Shown piece by piece: positions 45,546 to 58,404 of a DNA stretch of 64,000 bases (positions are counted from its first letter, which is position 1; every line of letters starts with the position of its first letter). The position numbers were made by a program, and so were the translations under genes. The notes beneath the pieces were generated by a model, which was given only the letters and a program-made list of their open reading frames with translations, had not been told where the DNA came from and did no database searches. The stretch is from NCBI GenBank assembly GCA_033032865.1, contig JAWHQI010000075.1, forward strand, positions 3,720,001-3,784,000, given 5' to 3'. Source of the DNA: Dactylorhiza incarnata. Its lineage: Eukaryota > Streptophyta > Magnoliopsida > Asparagales > Orchidaceae.

Positions 45546-46078
45546 TATGAAAATTTATTGGGAAGAAAAGCCTCAATATCTCATCTTAAAGGTTTGGTAG
45601 TCTAGCATATAGCCTTATGGAGAAAAGCGATAAACTAGACACCAAATGCAAGGAGGCTATTTTCATTGGGTATAGTGTTTTTTTAAGAACTTATAGATTA
45701 TATCTGCCAGATGAAAATAAAATTGATTTATTTAGAGATGTTGAAATAGATGAGTAGTCAAAATAGGAGTGGCAAGTTCAGGATTCCACCTCATAATTGA
45801 TTGCTGAACACAAAAGTCCACTCCAACCATTCAAAAGGGAAGCAATAGAGTGCCCAAACAACAACAAATTGGAGAGTCCACTCAGTCAGAACCTAGATGT
45901 TCAAAGCAGTGAAACACAATCTCAACAAATGACAGAATCTGAAGAACTTGCTGGCCCAGAAAGCAGTACACCAGTTAAGTTAAAATCTTTGAAAGAAATA
46001 TATGAGTCATGTGATTTTGCTTTACTCAATATAGCACCAGTAACATATGAAGAGGTTGCCACCATCCCCATATGATAA
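45546..46078 (+). pseudogene. Copia pol fragment (integrase-RT linker)
   Basis: Pieces in shifting frames read ILKVW, then MEKSDKLDTKCKEAIFIGYS and TYRLYLPDENKIDLFRDVEIDE, the conserved segment after integrase in plant Copia polyproteins. An open frame (45797-46075) follows with SLKEIYESCDFALL...TYEEV, which normally leads into RT. RT itself is absent: the minus-strand LTR at 46084 cuts the sequence. The left end abuts the outer Tat element. Confidence 0.75.
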
Positions 46079-46083
46079 AAGGC

Positions 46084-47669
46084 TGAAAGTGCACAATGTG
46101 CCTCTAAGTATTCTCTAGATGGGGGTTGAATAGAGTTTAAAATATTTTCTACCATAATAGTACACACACAATAAAATACTAAGGTATTATGCACACAACA
46201 AAAACAAAGACAGAATAAAGTATAAACAGTTTGCTGAAAATAAACACAAAAAATCTAAAGTATGGACACCACAGAAAATCACACACACAAAGACACCAGA
46301 ATTTTTATATAGGTTCCCCAAAATGTGGGTAGTCCTCTATTCTACCTCCTTGGTAGGATTGCACAACCTGTGCCTGAGTCTTTTGATAAGGAGACTCTAA
46401 GAACCACTGAGTCTTTTGATAAGGAGACTATCAGAACCACTGAGTCTTTTGATAAGGAGACTCTTAAAAGCACTGAATCCTTTGGAAGAGAGATTAATAA
46501 AACTCTTTACAGTTGGAGGAAAATGTAAGAAGAAAGGAAGAGGAAGAAGATAGAAATATGTGTTTCAGAATTCTTCAGAAGCACTTCTGCTGCTTCTGTC
46601 ATTCACAGGATCTGAAATGATGAATCCTTGCTTACGATAGTGTTGATTGAAAGGGTTATTTGATTTGATCCTTCTCTATGAATATTTCTTGAAGACTGGC
46701 TGCTGTAAGATGAAGAATATGAAGTAGCTTTTTTTGTTTTTACTGTGCTCAGAGAAGACTTGTTCTTGTCTTAGGGTTTAAGAAGGAGGAAGAAGAACCC
46801 CCTATTCGACATACAAGAATAATGTAATAACTGTTTGTTCTCTTCTTCCCTTTTGCATACTTATGCTGTATGATTGGGATTTCAAATCCTTTCTTCTTTT
46901 GGGATGTCCTGAAAAGGAATTCTTTTGGACACCTAATTTTCCATTCTTCTTTTGTTCCCGACCCGTCCATCAATTTTGAATACATTCCAAGAATGATTTT
47001 GTTATGTCCTAGAAAGATCCATTCCCTTCTTGGCAATAAACGAGCCATGGAGAACTATCTTTACGCTTGTGGTCCTTCTGAAAAGGTATCAAAAGGACAG
47101 CAAAAAAAGCTTATTTTTCTGACTGTATTCGACGCAGCGTCGACTTCATCATTATTCATGTCGACGCACCTCTGAATTCTTATAAGAGTAGATTCAAATT
47201 CCTTCTTAGCTCCGACTAAACTCAGATGTCCATGTTACGTCGATTCCTTATCGACGTATCCGTCGAGTTGAATACTTGGACTTGAGATTTAACTTCTACG
47301 TCAAATTGTAGTCGATGTTGCGTTGAGTTTTTGAATGGCTTCGACAAGCTCTTCTTTTGCGTCGAGTTACTTTCGACGTTGCGTTGACTTGAATTATACT
47401 TTGATAGGCTAAATAGGTTGCTTTGACTTCTAATCAGAGTTGCGTCTATATTAAGTTGAAGTTGCGTTGACTTTCAATCGACGCAATTCTTAACTTAACT
47501 TATTTTATGATCGTCTTGACTTAGCCTTGACACTCTAAGGTGAGTGTGACATCCTAAGACATCTAATGACCAATTTACCCTTAATATACAATGTGGGTAA
47601 TATAACCTAAGAAGTAAAATCATCTATAGATAATTTGTCAAGTTAAATCAAAAGGAGTTTTTCCCAACA
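46084..47669 (-). repeat. 3' LTR of a minus-strand SIRE-like element
   Basis: Starts TGAAAGTGCA, ends TTTTTCCCAACA, 1,586 bp. The reversed polypurine tract (ATCTCCTCCTATTT, 47670-47683) lies directly to the right, so this is the 3' LTR of an element running leftwards. Four AAGGAGACT-type modules lie at about 46385-46470, the same modules seen in the 5' LTR at 9137. TCGACGCA-type motifs fill about 47130-47490. No matching 5' LTR is present in the window. Confidence 0.85.
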
Positions 47670-49459
47670 ATCTCCTCCTATTTATCTTAACAAATTTTAC
47701 AAATTGTTTAAAGTGATTTTACACATTTTTTGACATAAACACAAATACAAACAAGACATACATAGACAATAAAATCCTTTAGAATGCAATCACAGACCAT
47801 TTCATACATTGTTAAGTAAGCATATTGTTCAACATAGCTGTTTGGTCCAGATAGAATAATATAGAGCATTCATATTGACAGAATTCCTGAGCTTCAATGT
47901 TCATTCTCAAGAGTTTTCCTTTTCCTTGAGAATACTTTTGGTATCACCTTCCTTGCAGCAAATGCAAGAGGTTCATTGTCTTCTTCAAGATTTCTATCAT
48001 CTTCTTCATTGGCTTTATTTTCTTTGGGAGGCTCCCCCTGAGATTGTGCATCTTGTTCAACATTTTGGGCACCCTCCTTAGCAATCTTTGATACATCATC
48101 TAAAAGTTGCTCATCTTCTAGTAGTTCCCCCTGAATTGATGGAAGCTCCACCTAGTTTACTGCAGGCAATTCTTCAACTGTTTCCTGAGTTTATGTAAGA
48201 AGCTCCCCCTAATTTTGTACAAGATTATCTTGGGGGCTTGTAGGACGCTCCCCCTGGATATTTTCATATGGAGTTTCTGGCCTTAATGTTTGGAATATGG
48301 CCAGTTTATCTTGATCAAGAACTTCATCATACTTGTCCTTCTCCTGGCCATTCTTTTTTGGATTAGGCATTTCCTCCTCCTGAATCTTCTCCCCCTTCTG
48401 AACCTTACTGACAAGGAAGGTTAAGAAATCCTTTGTTACCAAGGAGAAGTACACAAAAGCTTTGAGGGCCGAGAGAGACCCCTTTGAATCAAGCATTTCA
48501 CTCTCCATCTATGAGTACTTTTTATTGAACCTTCATTCTTGAGTGACCAGTAGGTCAGCAAATGTGCTTGAGGCAAACCCTACTGCCTTAGAGATGTCTT
48601 ATTCAATATCAAAAGATGGAGTATGGAAGGTAGAGGTAGGTAGAGGTGTGTGTATGATTGATCGAGGGATTACAGTGGAGCTCTCATTTAGGCCTGTGAA
48701 ATCTTGATGGATAGGGGAGTGACATTGTTATACTTCTGGAGAGATATGAACTGGTGGTGTGGGAGCAGACTGATTGTCTGTGAATAAGGTGGATGGTTGT
48801 TGCTGGGGCAGGAGAGGAACCTGAGATGCAGGTTCTGTGGAAGGGATGGATGGACTGGTGTGGTTGAACTTGGTTGTTTTAGCATCTGGAACAACATCCT
48901 ATTGAGTTGCTGGAGTGTCCTGAGGAGGAGAGTTATCCCTAGGGGGGTCTAGTAGACTTTGCTCTGTATTTTGTGGAGGTGGAGAAGGAGGAGGTGAGGT
49001 TGGAGCTTGACCATACTTCAAAATTTGCCTGGTCCACTTTGAGAAGATTCCTATATTATCTCTTTTGCCAGGAGGAATTGACACCCCTTTTGATTTGCAG
49101 ACTATCGGGTAATGATGGAGCAGAACTTGGCTCATCATTCTAATATAAGCATTCGCCTTATGTGAGTATTTATGGGCAATCGGCTTAAGGAGGCACCTTC
49201 CCAGTTTATTTTCTTGTTGAGAACTAGAACACCCATAATCTGCAGTTGTTGCTTATGAATATCATCTTGTTATGAGATTTTGCATAACAGCACCTTCCCC
49301 ATAATATATGTCAAGAACCTATACTCAGATACATCATTTTTCTTCAAATTTATTGCCTTCTTTTTGCTGAATTTCATAATCTGTAATGCCCTGCTAGTCT
49401 CTTCTACTGAAATTTCATCAGGATCACTACCAGCTAGTATATCAAAGGTTTGAAATAAC

Positions 49460-50656
49460 TGTTGGATCGATAGGCGCCCTTAGAGGTGGGGGGGGGGTGA
49501 ATAAGGGAATAAAAATTCTTGTTATAAGTTTAGGCAAATTACTAAATTACTTTAAATAAACGAGAGCGAAATAACAATTTAGCTAAAGGAAGAGAATATT
49601 GCCATTATGCGAAATAACAAGTGCTAAATTGTTTTATGATGAAAGAGATTAAAATAAACAATTCCGATAAAGTGATTCGAATTGAAAGCTTAGTAACCAA
49701 TATAGTAGAGATTATGCCAAAAGAGAGAAATCAAGTAAACACAAATAGAGACATGATTATATATATTTAAAAGTGATTACAAATACTTGATTTCAATAAC
49801 GCTAGAAATCGTAGGCGACAAATATGTAAATAATATTTCCTTTTCTATACCGAATCGTATCCCCACAAACCGGTTGGCTTTACCCAATCCTTCACTAGAT
49901 ATGGCCTCAAACCGCTCTAGCCAATCCTAACCCCGGATATGGCCTCGAGCACCCATAGATCTAATCTCCTAGACCTAGTCGCCAACCCACGCGGCGAATT
50001 GCCCCCTAAGCCGCGCAAGGACCTAGTCGCCAATACAAGGCAATTTCTCTATACGGTTACAAAATGGAATGAAATGAAAATAATGATAACAACAATAAAA
50101 ACTCCCTATATGAGATCTTCTGAAGTCGGAGTTGAAGGATCATTGTAGTATGAGCGAGGTCGAGGCGATCATCCTTCGGATGTAGCGTGATGTAGTCCAC
50201 CTCCAGAATTCTCCTTAAGCTTTTTGCGGGAGATCCATCTTCGCCAGCATAACAACAATGAAATTTTATCACTTGTATTCTCTCAGGGATGGATAACCAA
50301 AATGAGAGAGAAGACATCAATTTGTAGAACTTGGAGATAGCGCCTGCGGTAGCTCTTAGCGCCTGCAGTAGTGTTCGTGTAGAAGCGGTTACAAAACCAT
50401 CGCGACGTGGCATTGTGTGCATGAACTCGAGCTTGCGCCAGGCGGTAGCACTAGCGCCTGCAGTAGCACTAGCGCCAGGCGGTATCCCTAGCGCTGGCGG
50501 TATCCCTCCTTCTAAGAATTTGACTTGAAGTTGCTTTCTACCTGTGGAGTATTGCACCTATTGCTCCTGCACATTATAAACACACGACAAACAAGATTAA
50601 ATACAATATGTGATTTGTTATTCTCAAACAAAGGGTTGTGACACACATGTCCAACA
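49460..50656 (-). repeat. 3' LTR of family B copy 2
   Basis: 1,197 bp, TGTTGGATCGA...ATGTCCAACA. A G-tract lies near 49486-49495. The region 50335-50510 is crowded with TAGCGCCTGC(A/G)GTAG and GCGCCAGGCGGTA words. Confidence 0.88.
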
Positions 50657-52330
50657 ATCTCCCCTTTTTGATAATAACAAATCCTTTTAGCAAGAAATAA
50701 ACAAAGGTGTTTATAGTATGTGATAAGCGAGATAAAAGTGCAACTATAGAATTTGATAAGCATGAGAAAGTGCATACTCCCCCTATCTTAATGCTCCCCC
50801 TACATAAATGCAATTTATGTTTAATATTCCCTCTAAATGTTAGAGTAAATGAATTATTTATTATCCCCTAAATCATCTAGATTCCTCATCTAGATTTCTT
50901 TAATTAATCCCCCCTTTTTTATTATCAAAAGAAGGTGGGGTGAATGAATTATTAAGTAAGGAGGCATTCGTTATAAATGATAAATCATGATCGAGCTTTT
51001 GTAATATAGAAAATGATATAGAGTTTAAGCATAGTGTTGAAAAGATTTCAAATTATGAGAAAAGAGTTGTAAGCAAACGGAAGATTATAAGAAACATATT
51101 TTTATGAGCAAGAAAATCATTAGTATAAATATGAGTTTTAGTTCAAAATGTAAAGATGTTTTAACCTTTTTGAAATCTCATAAAGTTACCAAGCATGAAA
51201 TGAATATATCTAAGAAGAATATACTACAATGTTACTTAATTTTCAGTTCAAGAGATACCAAAACATTGTAGAGATCATGCTAGGTTATCTAGTGCATCTA
51301 TTATATAAAGAGTAGTATAGATAAAGCATTATAATCCAAAACTCATGAGAAGAAGTGTTATGAAAGATAATGAAGTGCATATAAGTGTATTTTGAGCAAT
51401 GTTAACAATTGATTTATATCACAAAATACAAGACATATGTAGAGTAAAGTGCACAATAAAACACAAGTACATTAACTTTCACACACTTTAATGCACAATA
51501 TTCTTAGAAAAAGTGGTGTACTAACCAAGGTTTGCACAAGACACTTTACTATTCTTTTCAAGTAGTACTTGGTGGAGTTATATTTGTCTATATTTTTTTC
51601 ACTTTTGTGAGACAACATTCTCCGAATACACTTATTTTGCAAACCCAACATAATAATTTTTTTTTAAACTCAACCACTTTTCTTAATTTTTAAGTGCAAT
51701 TCAAATGTAGTGTACATAATAAACTTATGCAAGTTTTAATTCATTGCACAATTACAATACACAAGCAAACATCTCTTAGATTTAAACACACATGTAGATT
51801 ACCAAAATAAGTGAGTGAAAAAGTATCATTATCAATCACAAAACATTTACTCATACTTAGAGGTGTGCTAAGCTTAGTTCTACGTAAAAATATGCTTATA
51901 TACAATTAATGCACTGAATTAGATATATCAAAGCATGATAAACAAAACAATTTTCATAGTAATTTGAAGAAATAAGTTTTAACATTGTAAATAATTCTAA
52001 AAAATAGAATTCATATATGCTTGTTATTAGCAATATAGATCATACAGTTTTTTTGTCGTTTTGAAAATTTTTAATGAAAGAAAAAACAGAAAACCACAAA
52101 AATATATTTTTGTATTTTTGAAATTTGAAGTTTTGTATTTGATTTTTCATAATATAAATAAAACAAAAATAACAAAAGTCAGAAACAGAAAAACTTAGTA
52201 CATATAAACTAACATATTTTTATTGATTTTTAGAAATTTTGAAAAACAGAAAAATCAAACACCCACGCTAGGGCCGGCGCTAGTGCTACCACAGAAAATA
52301 GTAAGTGATTTTTTGAGAAATTTAAATTTT
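50657..52330. other. Family B copy 2 non-coding interior
   Basis: No gene. Co-linear in patches with 37533-39350 of copy 1, including ACTACAATGTTA near 51221 and the TTTGCACAAGACACTTTACTA region near 51531. A GCCGGCGCTAG cluster lies at about 52262-52285. Confidence 0.55.
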
Positions 52331-52575
52331 CACTTTTTGATCTTGATTAAGGTCCAGTTTGGGTGAGCTGTTGCTGATGAGAAGCTGCTGTTGAGTAGTT
52401 GCTCATTGTAAAAGTGCTGTTTCTGGAAAATAAAGTTTTGTTAAAAAATTGTTTGTGTGAAATGGAGTTTGCAGAGCTTTTGATAAGCTATTTTGTACAA
52501 ACTGTTTGGCAAAAGTAGAGTTTTTTTAGGTTAATTTTTTATATTTAAGTTAACTTTTTTGTTTTATGCTTGAAA
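52331..52575. other. Possible MITE fragment
   Basis: Begins near GGTCCAGTTTGGGTGAGCTG and is rich in AGCTGCT/GCTGTT and TGTTTGGCAAAAG, a style common at the ends of hAT-like MITEs. No matching terminal repeat was found before the Copia LTR starts at 52576. Confidence 0.25.
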
Positions 52576-53569
52576 TGTTGGGTGTGGTTCCCATCCGAGG
52601 CGGTAAAAACCACCGGGCACGGCTCGTGATTTCAAATTGTCACATATAATTAAAATGGTGGAGTGTGGATATCCAAGTGGGGGCAGCCAAAGGAAAGGAT
52701 ATATATATATATATATAATATAAAACCTAATTTCTTTCCGTTCTCTCCCTCGTGTGATTAAAAAACCGCCGCACCCCCTTTTCGTTCTCTCCCTCTCTCA
52801 TTTTTCTTCGAGAACCGTCGCTGCCTGTACTGGAGAAGAGGAGGGTCGCCGCCTGGTGTTGGAGATCTGCCGCCGCCTGTTGGAGGAGATCCGGCCGCCA
52901 CCTGTTGGTGAAGATCCGTCCGCCTGGAGAAGGACTACCGCCGGTATTGAGGGAGGAGACCTCTGCCGCCGCTGTTGAAGGTGCTGATGCCGCTAGTCTG
53001 GAGGAGTGCCGCCGCTGGTTTGGAGGAGTCGTTGCCGCCGCCAGTGTTGAAGGGGCTGGTTCCTATTGCTGTTTTGGGGGCTGTCGCCGCCCATTTTGTT
53101 CGGATCTTGGAGGTTGAAGACGAAGGAGAAAGGGGCTGCGCATAGCCGTTCTTGTTTGTGGATTTGGAGAACGTCATCTTCGACGTTGGGATGGATTGTT
53201 CAATCCGTCCGAGTAACGCTTCTCACACGTTGTTTATTTTTTTTCAATATTGTGCCTATGTGTGTTGTTGGAAGGGGGTTGTGTAAACCTTTGTGGTTGT
53301 AGTAGTGGAGGAGTGGAGATCCTTTGTGGATCGGTGGAGGGAAAGTTTGTAATTCGTGCGTGTGAGTTTTTCACACACTTTTAGTGGCGGCTTTCCGGGT
53401 TGGACTCCGATCGTCCCGTGGTTTTTCACCCAATTGGGTTTTCCACGTTAAAATTTTCTGTGTGCTTTATTATTTTCTGCTTTGCATACCGCTCAACGCG
53501 GTCGCACATGTGCTTGCTCAATAATTGCACAGGTGCTCTGGTTAGGAATATTTGCTCGCATTCCCAACA
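52576..53569 (+). repeat. 5' LTR of the truncated Copia element
   Basis: TGTTGGGTGTGG...CATTCCCAACA. A TA microsatellite lies near 52699-52718. A GCCGCC-rich stretch (52760-53100) would lie in the transcribed leader. Confidence 0.8.
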
Positions 53570-53571
53570 AG

Positions 53572-53587
53572 TGGTATCAGAGCCAGG
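53572..53587 (+). promoter_or_regulatory. Primer binding site of the truncated Copia element
   Basis: TGGTATCAGAGCCAGG, two bases after the LTR end; complementary to initiator Met tRNA. Confidence 0.93.
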
Positions 53588-53789
53588 TTCAGTGACAGAG
53601 CCGTTTCAGTGACAGAGCAGATACCGGGCTGACCTTTTGGGTTTTCAGGACGAGTTGATTGTGATCTCGGGTGCGCAATTGGGAGTGGTAGTTTACGACC
53701 ATTGGCCCGCTGGCTATCCTCTCCAGTTGCATATTTTGAGATAGTCAACTCAAAGATCGGTGGTCGGTCCGGCCAGTTGGCAGAGCAGA

Positions 53790-55463
53790 ATGGAGTCCAT
53801 ATCAGGTTCGGAGCAGATTATAAAGTTGAATGGTGTCAATTATCACCAGTGGCATCTACTGATGGAGGATTTGATATATGCGAAGGGTTGGCATGCTCCT
53901 ATATTTGAGGAGATGCCAAATGACACGGATCCGGCAAAATGGAAGGTGGAGCATCAGAAGTTGTGTGGGTTTATCAGACGGTTCGTGGAGTCGAATGTCT
54001 ACAACTATGTGGCTAGCATCACTGATGCAAAGGTACTGTGGAAGACTCTCGAGACACTGTATGCCAAGGGCACGAGCATCAATAAGCTTTATCTACTGAA
54101 GAAGATTGGAGAGTTCAGATACCGAGAGGGATCACCTATTTTGGATCATGTCAATGAGTTCCAGGGGATTATAGATCGTCTGACTGCCATGAAGGTGACT
54201 TTTGAAGATGAGGTGAATGCATTGTGGCTACTCAAGTCACTTCCAGACTCGTGGGGGATGGTCAGAGTTTCTCTGATCATTTCTTCCCCCCAGGGGATTG
54301 TTACCATGGAGATCGCCAATAGTGGGATCTTAAATAAGGAGGTGAGATGAAAGTCTCAGGGGACTCCAGACTCTTCTTCACGAGCTGACGTTCTCTTTAC
54401 TGAGCCCAGGGGGAGAGGAAGGAGTAAGAGCCGAGGAAGGAAGGAGGACAGGAGTCAGAGTAGGGGCAAGTCGAAGTCACGTTATCAGAACGTGGAATGC
54501 CACTACTACCATAAGAAGGGTCACATCAAGAAGTTTTGTTATTCATTGAAGAACGATTAGAAGAAGAAGAAGGGGATTGCCACTGAGGGCAAGGATGAGG
54601 GTCACATGGCAGCCACCATTTCGACTGAGGAGGACGACATCATCATTGTTGGCGACGACATCACAGCTGCACTTGCGTGTGACGACCGATGCTGGATCGT
54701 TGATTCTGGAGCCTCTGCGCATGTCTCCCACAACAGGGAGTTATTTGCCACTTACACCACTCATGACTGTGGGGTGTTGAGGATGGGCAGTGGGGATACG
54801 TCCAAGGTTCTTGGGCGTGGAGACAGGCACTTGAAAATGAGCACTGAAGCCCTACTTGTTCTGAGGGATGTTAGACACGTGTCAGACATTCGCTTCAATC
54901 TGATATCTGTTAGCATACTTGGAGACGAAGGACACATGAGTGTCTTTGGAGGATTCTTCTAGAAGCTGATCAGGGGATCACTTGTGATGGTCAGAAGCTA
55001 TAGAGATTCTGGACTGTACTACATGGAGGGGAGGCCTGAAGCTGCTCAAGCCAACTCCGTCAGGGATGAGACATCCACTTTCTTATGGCACAGGAGGCTG
55101 GCACACATTAGCCAGAAGGGTTTGGGATGCCTGTCGAAGAAGAAGCTGATTAGTGATATTTCTGGGGATCACTTAGAGAGGTGCGACCATTGCATGTCTG
55201 GGAAACAGAACAGGATTTCATTTCACAGCCACACGACCACCAGGAGGTTTGAGCCATTGGAGCTAGTTCACACTGATGTCTGCGGACCTCTGAAGGTCCA
55301 GACTAGAGGAGGAGCTTCATATTTTGTTACTTTCATTGACGACCATTCGAGGAAGCTTTGGGTCTATGCTATCAAGACCAAAGATCAGGTCCTCGATACC
55401 TTCAGGAGATTCCACCCTGAGGTGGAGAGACAGTCTGGGAAGAGGCTGAGGTGCATCAGGTCA
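53790..55463 (+). pseudogene. Copia gag-protease-integrase (truncated)
   Basis: ATG at 53790 (MESISGSEQIIKLNGVNYHQW). Gag runs through ...LYLLKKIGEFRYREG...HVNEFQGIIDRL, of the Tork/Tnt1 type. In-frame stops lie at 54348 (TGA), 54558 (TAG) and 54960 (TAG), with no change of frame. A knuckle near 54500 has its second Cys replaced (CHYYHKKGHIKKFC). Protease motif WIVDSGASAHVS is near 54692. The pre-integrase motif HRRLAHIS...CDHCMSGKQ lies at about 55090-55210, and the integrase start HTDVCGPL...FVTFIDDHSRKLW at about 55270-55360. The sequence ends after RCIRS before the second catalytic Asp. Confidence 0.87.
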
Positions 55464-56746
55464 CATAGTTATCATGATATTTTAATAACATTGTAAATGG
55501 TATACCTAGCATATAAATTTAAGCATAAACTATGAAGTGATGTTAGGATGATGAGTTTGAATGCAATGTTAAAATATAAGATTAATGGTGATAATGTTAT
55601 ATGTAATATGAGAAGATTTCAAATTAATTTTCTTTAGACCTAGAATGAAATGATTATTCTATTTGATTTCATCTTGTTGATATTAAGTTAATTTTTAGAT
55701 CTAAATATAATGAGATACATGCAAACATTAGAGATGCATATCACACACAAAATAAGATATGAAACTATAATACCAATAACCATCACATATTTCATAATTC
55801 CTAAGGTTGATAGAATTAGTTGATTTAAGATAATTCTTGTTAGATCATGAATTATGATATATGATTATAGTGAATTTTAGCATATGATATTAATAGATCA
55901 TGGTGGTGATTTATTAGTTCATATTTATCCTTTTTAATATGTAGTGACTACTTGTAAAGTAAATATTATACACATATATGTAAAGGACAAAGAAAATGTT
56001 TTGGTTATTTTGAATTGTTTTGTAAATTTTCTTTTTGATTTTAATACAAGGTATCTGAAAGTAGAAGATAACGATACTTAACATAGTAAAATAATTTTTC
56101 AGAAAATAATAATTAGAGAAATCGTTTTTTTTTAGGAAAATAGACTACCGCCGACGTTAGTGATAACATCTGGCGATAACAACTATTGGTTTTTGATTTA
56201 CAATTTTGAGTTACAATTTTTTGATTTAAAAACATAGGGTTTCTTTTATATCATTTGATTCAGATTTTTCTCGATTATGATTTTTCAATATAGGGGCTAT
56301 CATATGCAACAAAGAAATTAGACAAATATACAATAAGTTGTGCATTTAATATTTTTAGCCTAAGACCCCTAAATAAACCAATTAAATCCATTCTTTAAAA
56401 TAATTTCATTAGTCTTGATAATAATTTCAATATTCAATTTATAATGATAATTCAAGACATTTATGGGTAAAGGATTTAAAAGGATAAAAATTAAAAAAAA
56501 AAATGAAAGATAGGTCACTTTTAAACACATATGACTTTTTATTCAATTTTATTCAATTTGATTTATATGTTATAAAGCTTTAAATGATAAAGTCATATTT
56601 TAAATATTTATGAGGTGCCAAGGCATGTTAGCTTAAGTAAAAATAAATAATAAAAAGCAACAAGGAAAATGAAATTAAGCATATCATGAACTAGAGAAAT
56701 GATATTTCATTTTTAATTGTTTCTACTTCATGCAAATGATTGGATA
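55464..56746. other. Family B copy 2 AT-rich interior; no gene
   Basis: No coding region supported. A CCGCCGACGTTAG word near 56149 is a degraded copy of the family B motif. The end near 56750 (GTTCCTTTGGGTACCCAAAT, 56794) matches copy 1 near 41573. Confidence 0.5.
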
Positions 56747-58141
56747 CTAATGAATGAGAGATTTTGGTATCCAAAGGAGACCAAGTGGGATGGTTCCTTT
56801 GGGTACCCAAATACATCTTGTTGGCTTTTGGTGGGACAAGGATGAATGGGCCCTTTCAATTAAAATTGTTGTGTCATTTTTCTTCATGGGTCTCCATTCA
56901 TACCTTGGTTGTTTATCACTCAAATCCATATAATGATTATGTGACATCATTATATGATTATAGTTGTTTGAAAAATAATTCATTTGGGATTTATGTTTAT
57001 TCAAATTATTTTTCAAAATAAATTGATGTTGATAATCATAATGAATTTTATTATATGAATTCTTTGAAAGTTTATAAGAGTGATTGTCTTTCTTTAGAAG
57101 TAATTGCTGATAGAGAGGGTTACAATATGTGTTAAATGATTGGTTCTTATTTTGATGATTTTCATTTCCACTCTTTCTTATAGACATACTATTGTAATGT
57201 GAAGGAAAATATTTTATAGTTTTATTTTCATGAAAAGGAGTTTTTAAATTTGAGTCATGATTGAAAATATATTGAGACTTATAATAGTGGCTCTTAAGTA
57301 TTTTGTGAGGATCATAATTCCTTTCAAAACTAAACTCCTTTTGAGTTGATGTGTGAAAATGGTCCTTTTTAGAAATGATTTTGTAAGTTAATTTATCTTT
57401 GTTATTCAAAATCTTATGATGAATGTCATTACTAGAAATTAGAACTTTTTAAACAAAAGATTTTAATTGTCTTAATTTACAAGTTAAAGCATCATCTTCA
57501 ATTATCAAATTTTCATTATGCCTTTTAGAAACTAAGAGCCCTTTTTCAATATCCTTGAATGTTTCTTTTAATAGATTGTAATCAAAACAAGGAGTAAGAA
57601 TTTTAGCTAAAGAGCATGAAAGATAATTTAATACATCAATATTTGATTATACTTTATCGTTTGCTTTTAAAGATTTATTTTCTAAACGTAATTTAGAATT
57701 AGTGATTTTCAACTTTAAAATTTTACGTTTAGCAATTTTAAGCATACGAGATGTAGAAATAGAATTTTTTACAAAAGGAGAAGTTTTTGATTTTCTTACA
57801 TTGTTATGGGATGAGGCAAGATTTGAACAAAGGGTTCCTTTGACATCTTCTTCACATTCCTCTTCCATTGTTGAATTTCTGTCTTCTCTTTTGCTTGATG
57901 TGTTGCCATCATTTGAGTCCAATATTGTGACGTTGCATTCTTCTTTCTTAGATAGATCATCCTCCAAGCATAAGTCCTCATCGGTTTCTTCTCTTGGATC
58001 CATAAGGAATTGCTCTTGTTCATCATCTGTGGAAGGAAGACTATAAGAATTCTCAAGAAATTTCCAAACTTCATAAGCAGTAGGGAGTGTATAAATAAGT
58101 TTGAAAATATTTTGATCTAGTGCACAATATATACTATTCAT
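56747..58141 (-). pseudogene. Family B copy 2 gag, broken
   Basis: Two main open segments. 58141-57647 has NSIYCALDQNIFKLIYTLPTAYEVWKFLENSYSLPS, the same gag motif as copy 1, then an acidic linker and Lys-rich coil. 57409-56747 is Asn/His-rich and ends in RCIWVPKGTIPLGLLWIPKSLI, which resembles the WVPKG linker before protease in plant Copia polyproteins. That implies family B came from a full polyprotein and lost pol just after this point. Stops and frame changes separate the segments. Confidence 0.7.
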
Positions 58142-58404
58142 TTATTTGGCATTTAAAAACATTTCATTTTTGTTTAAAATGCTTGGGGGCATTTTAGTTA
58201 TAAAATTCAAAACTTCAATATCCAAGGATTTCAGAAATTTTTCCGTAAGAGTTTTCCCTATTATAATTTTCACCCATAAATAATGGGGGACAAAAGGATT
58301 TTTCATTTTTATAAAAACTTCCCCTTATAGTGGATGCGAGATCATGAAGCGCCATTATTCCTGGTTATGAAGCCGTATTGGATTAACCTCGCTCTGATAT
58401 CACT

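Larger units (their letters stand above)
52576..55463 (+). mobile_element. Truncated Copia element (5' half, Tork/Tnt1-like)
   Basis: A 994-bp LTR (52576-53569), a perfect tRNA-iMet primer site, gag, protease and the first part of integrase, then an abrupt change to AT-rich sequence near 55463. There is no 3' LTR or recognisable target duplication. It lies inside family B copy 2 in opposite orientation. Stops but no frameshifts interrupt it. Confidence 0.8.

Noticed and set aside
50574..50813. Hydrophobic minus-strand frames
   Set aside because: They span an LTR-interior junction with a reversed polypurine tract, and no such frame exists at the same place in copy 1.
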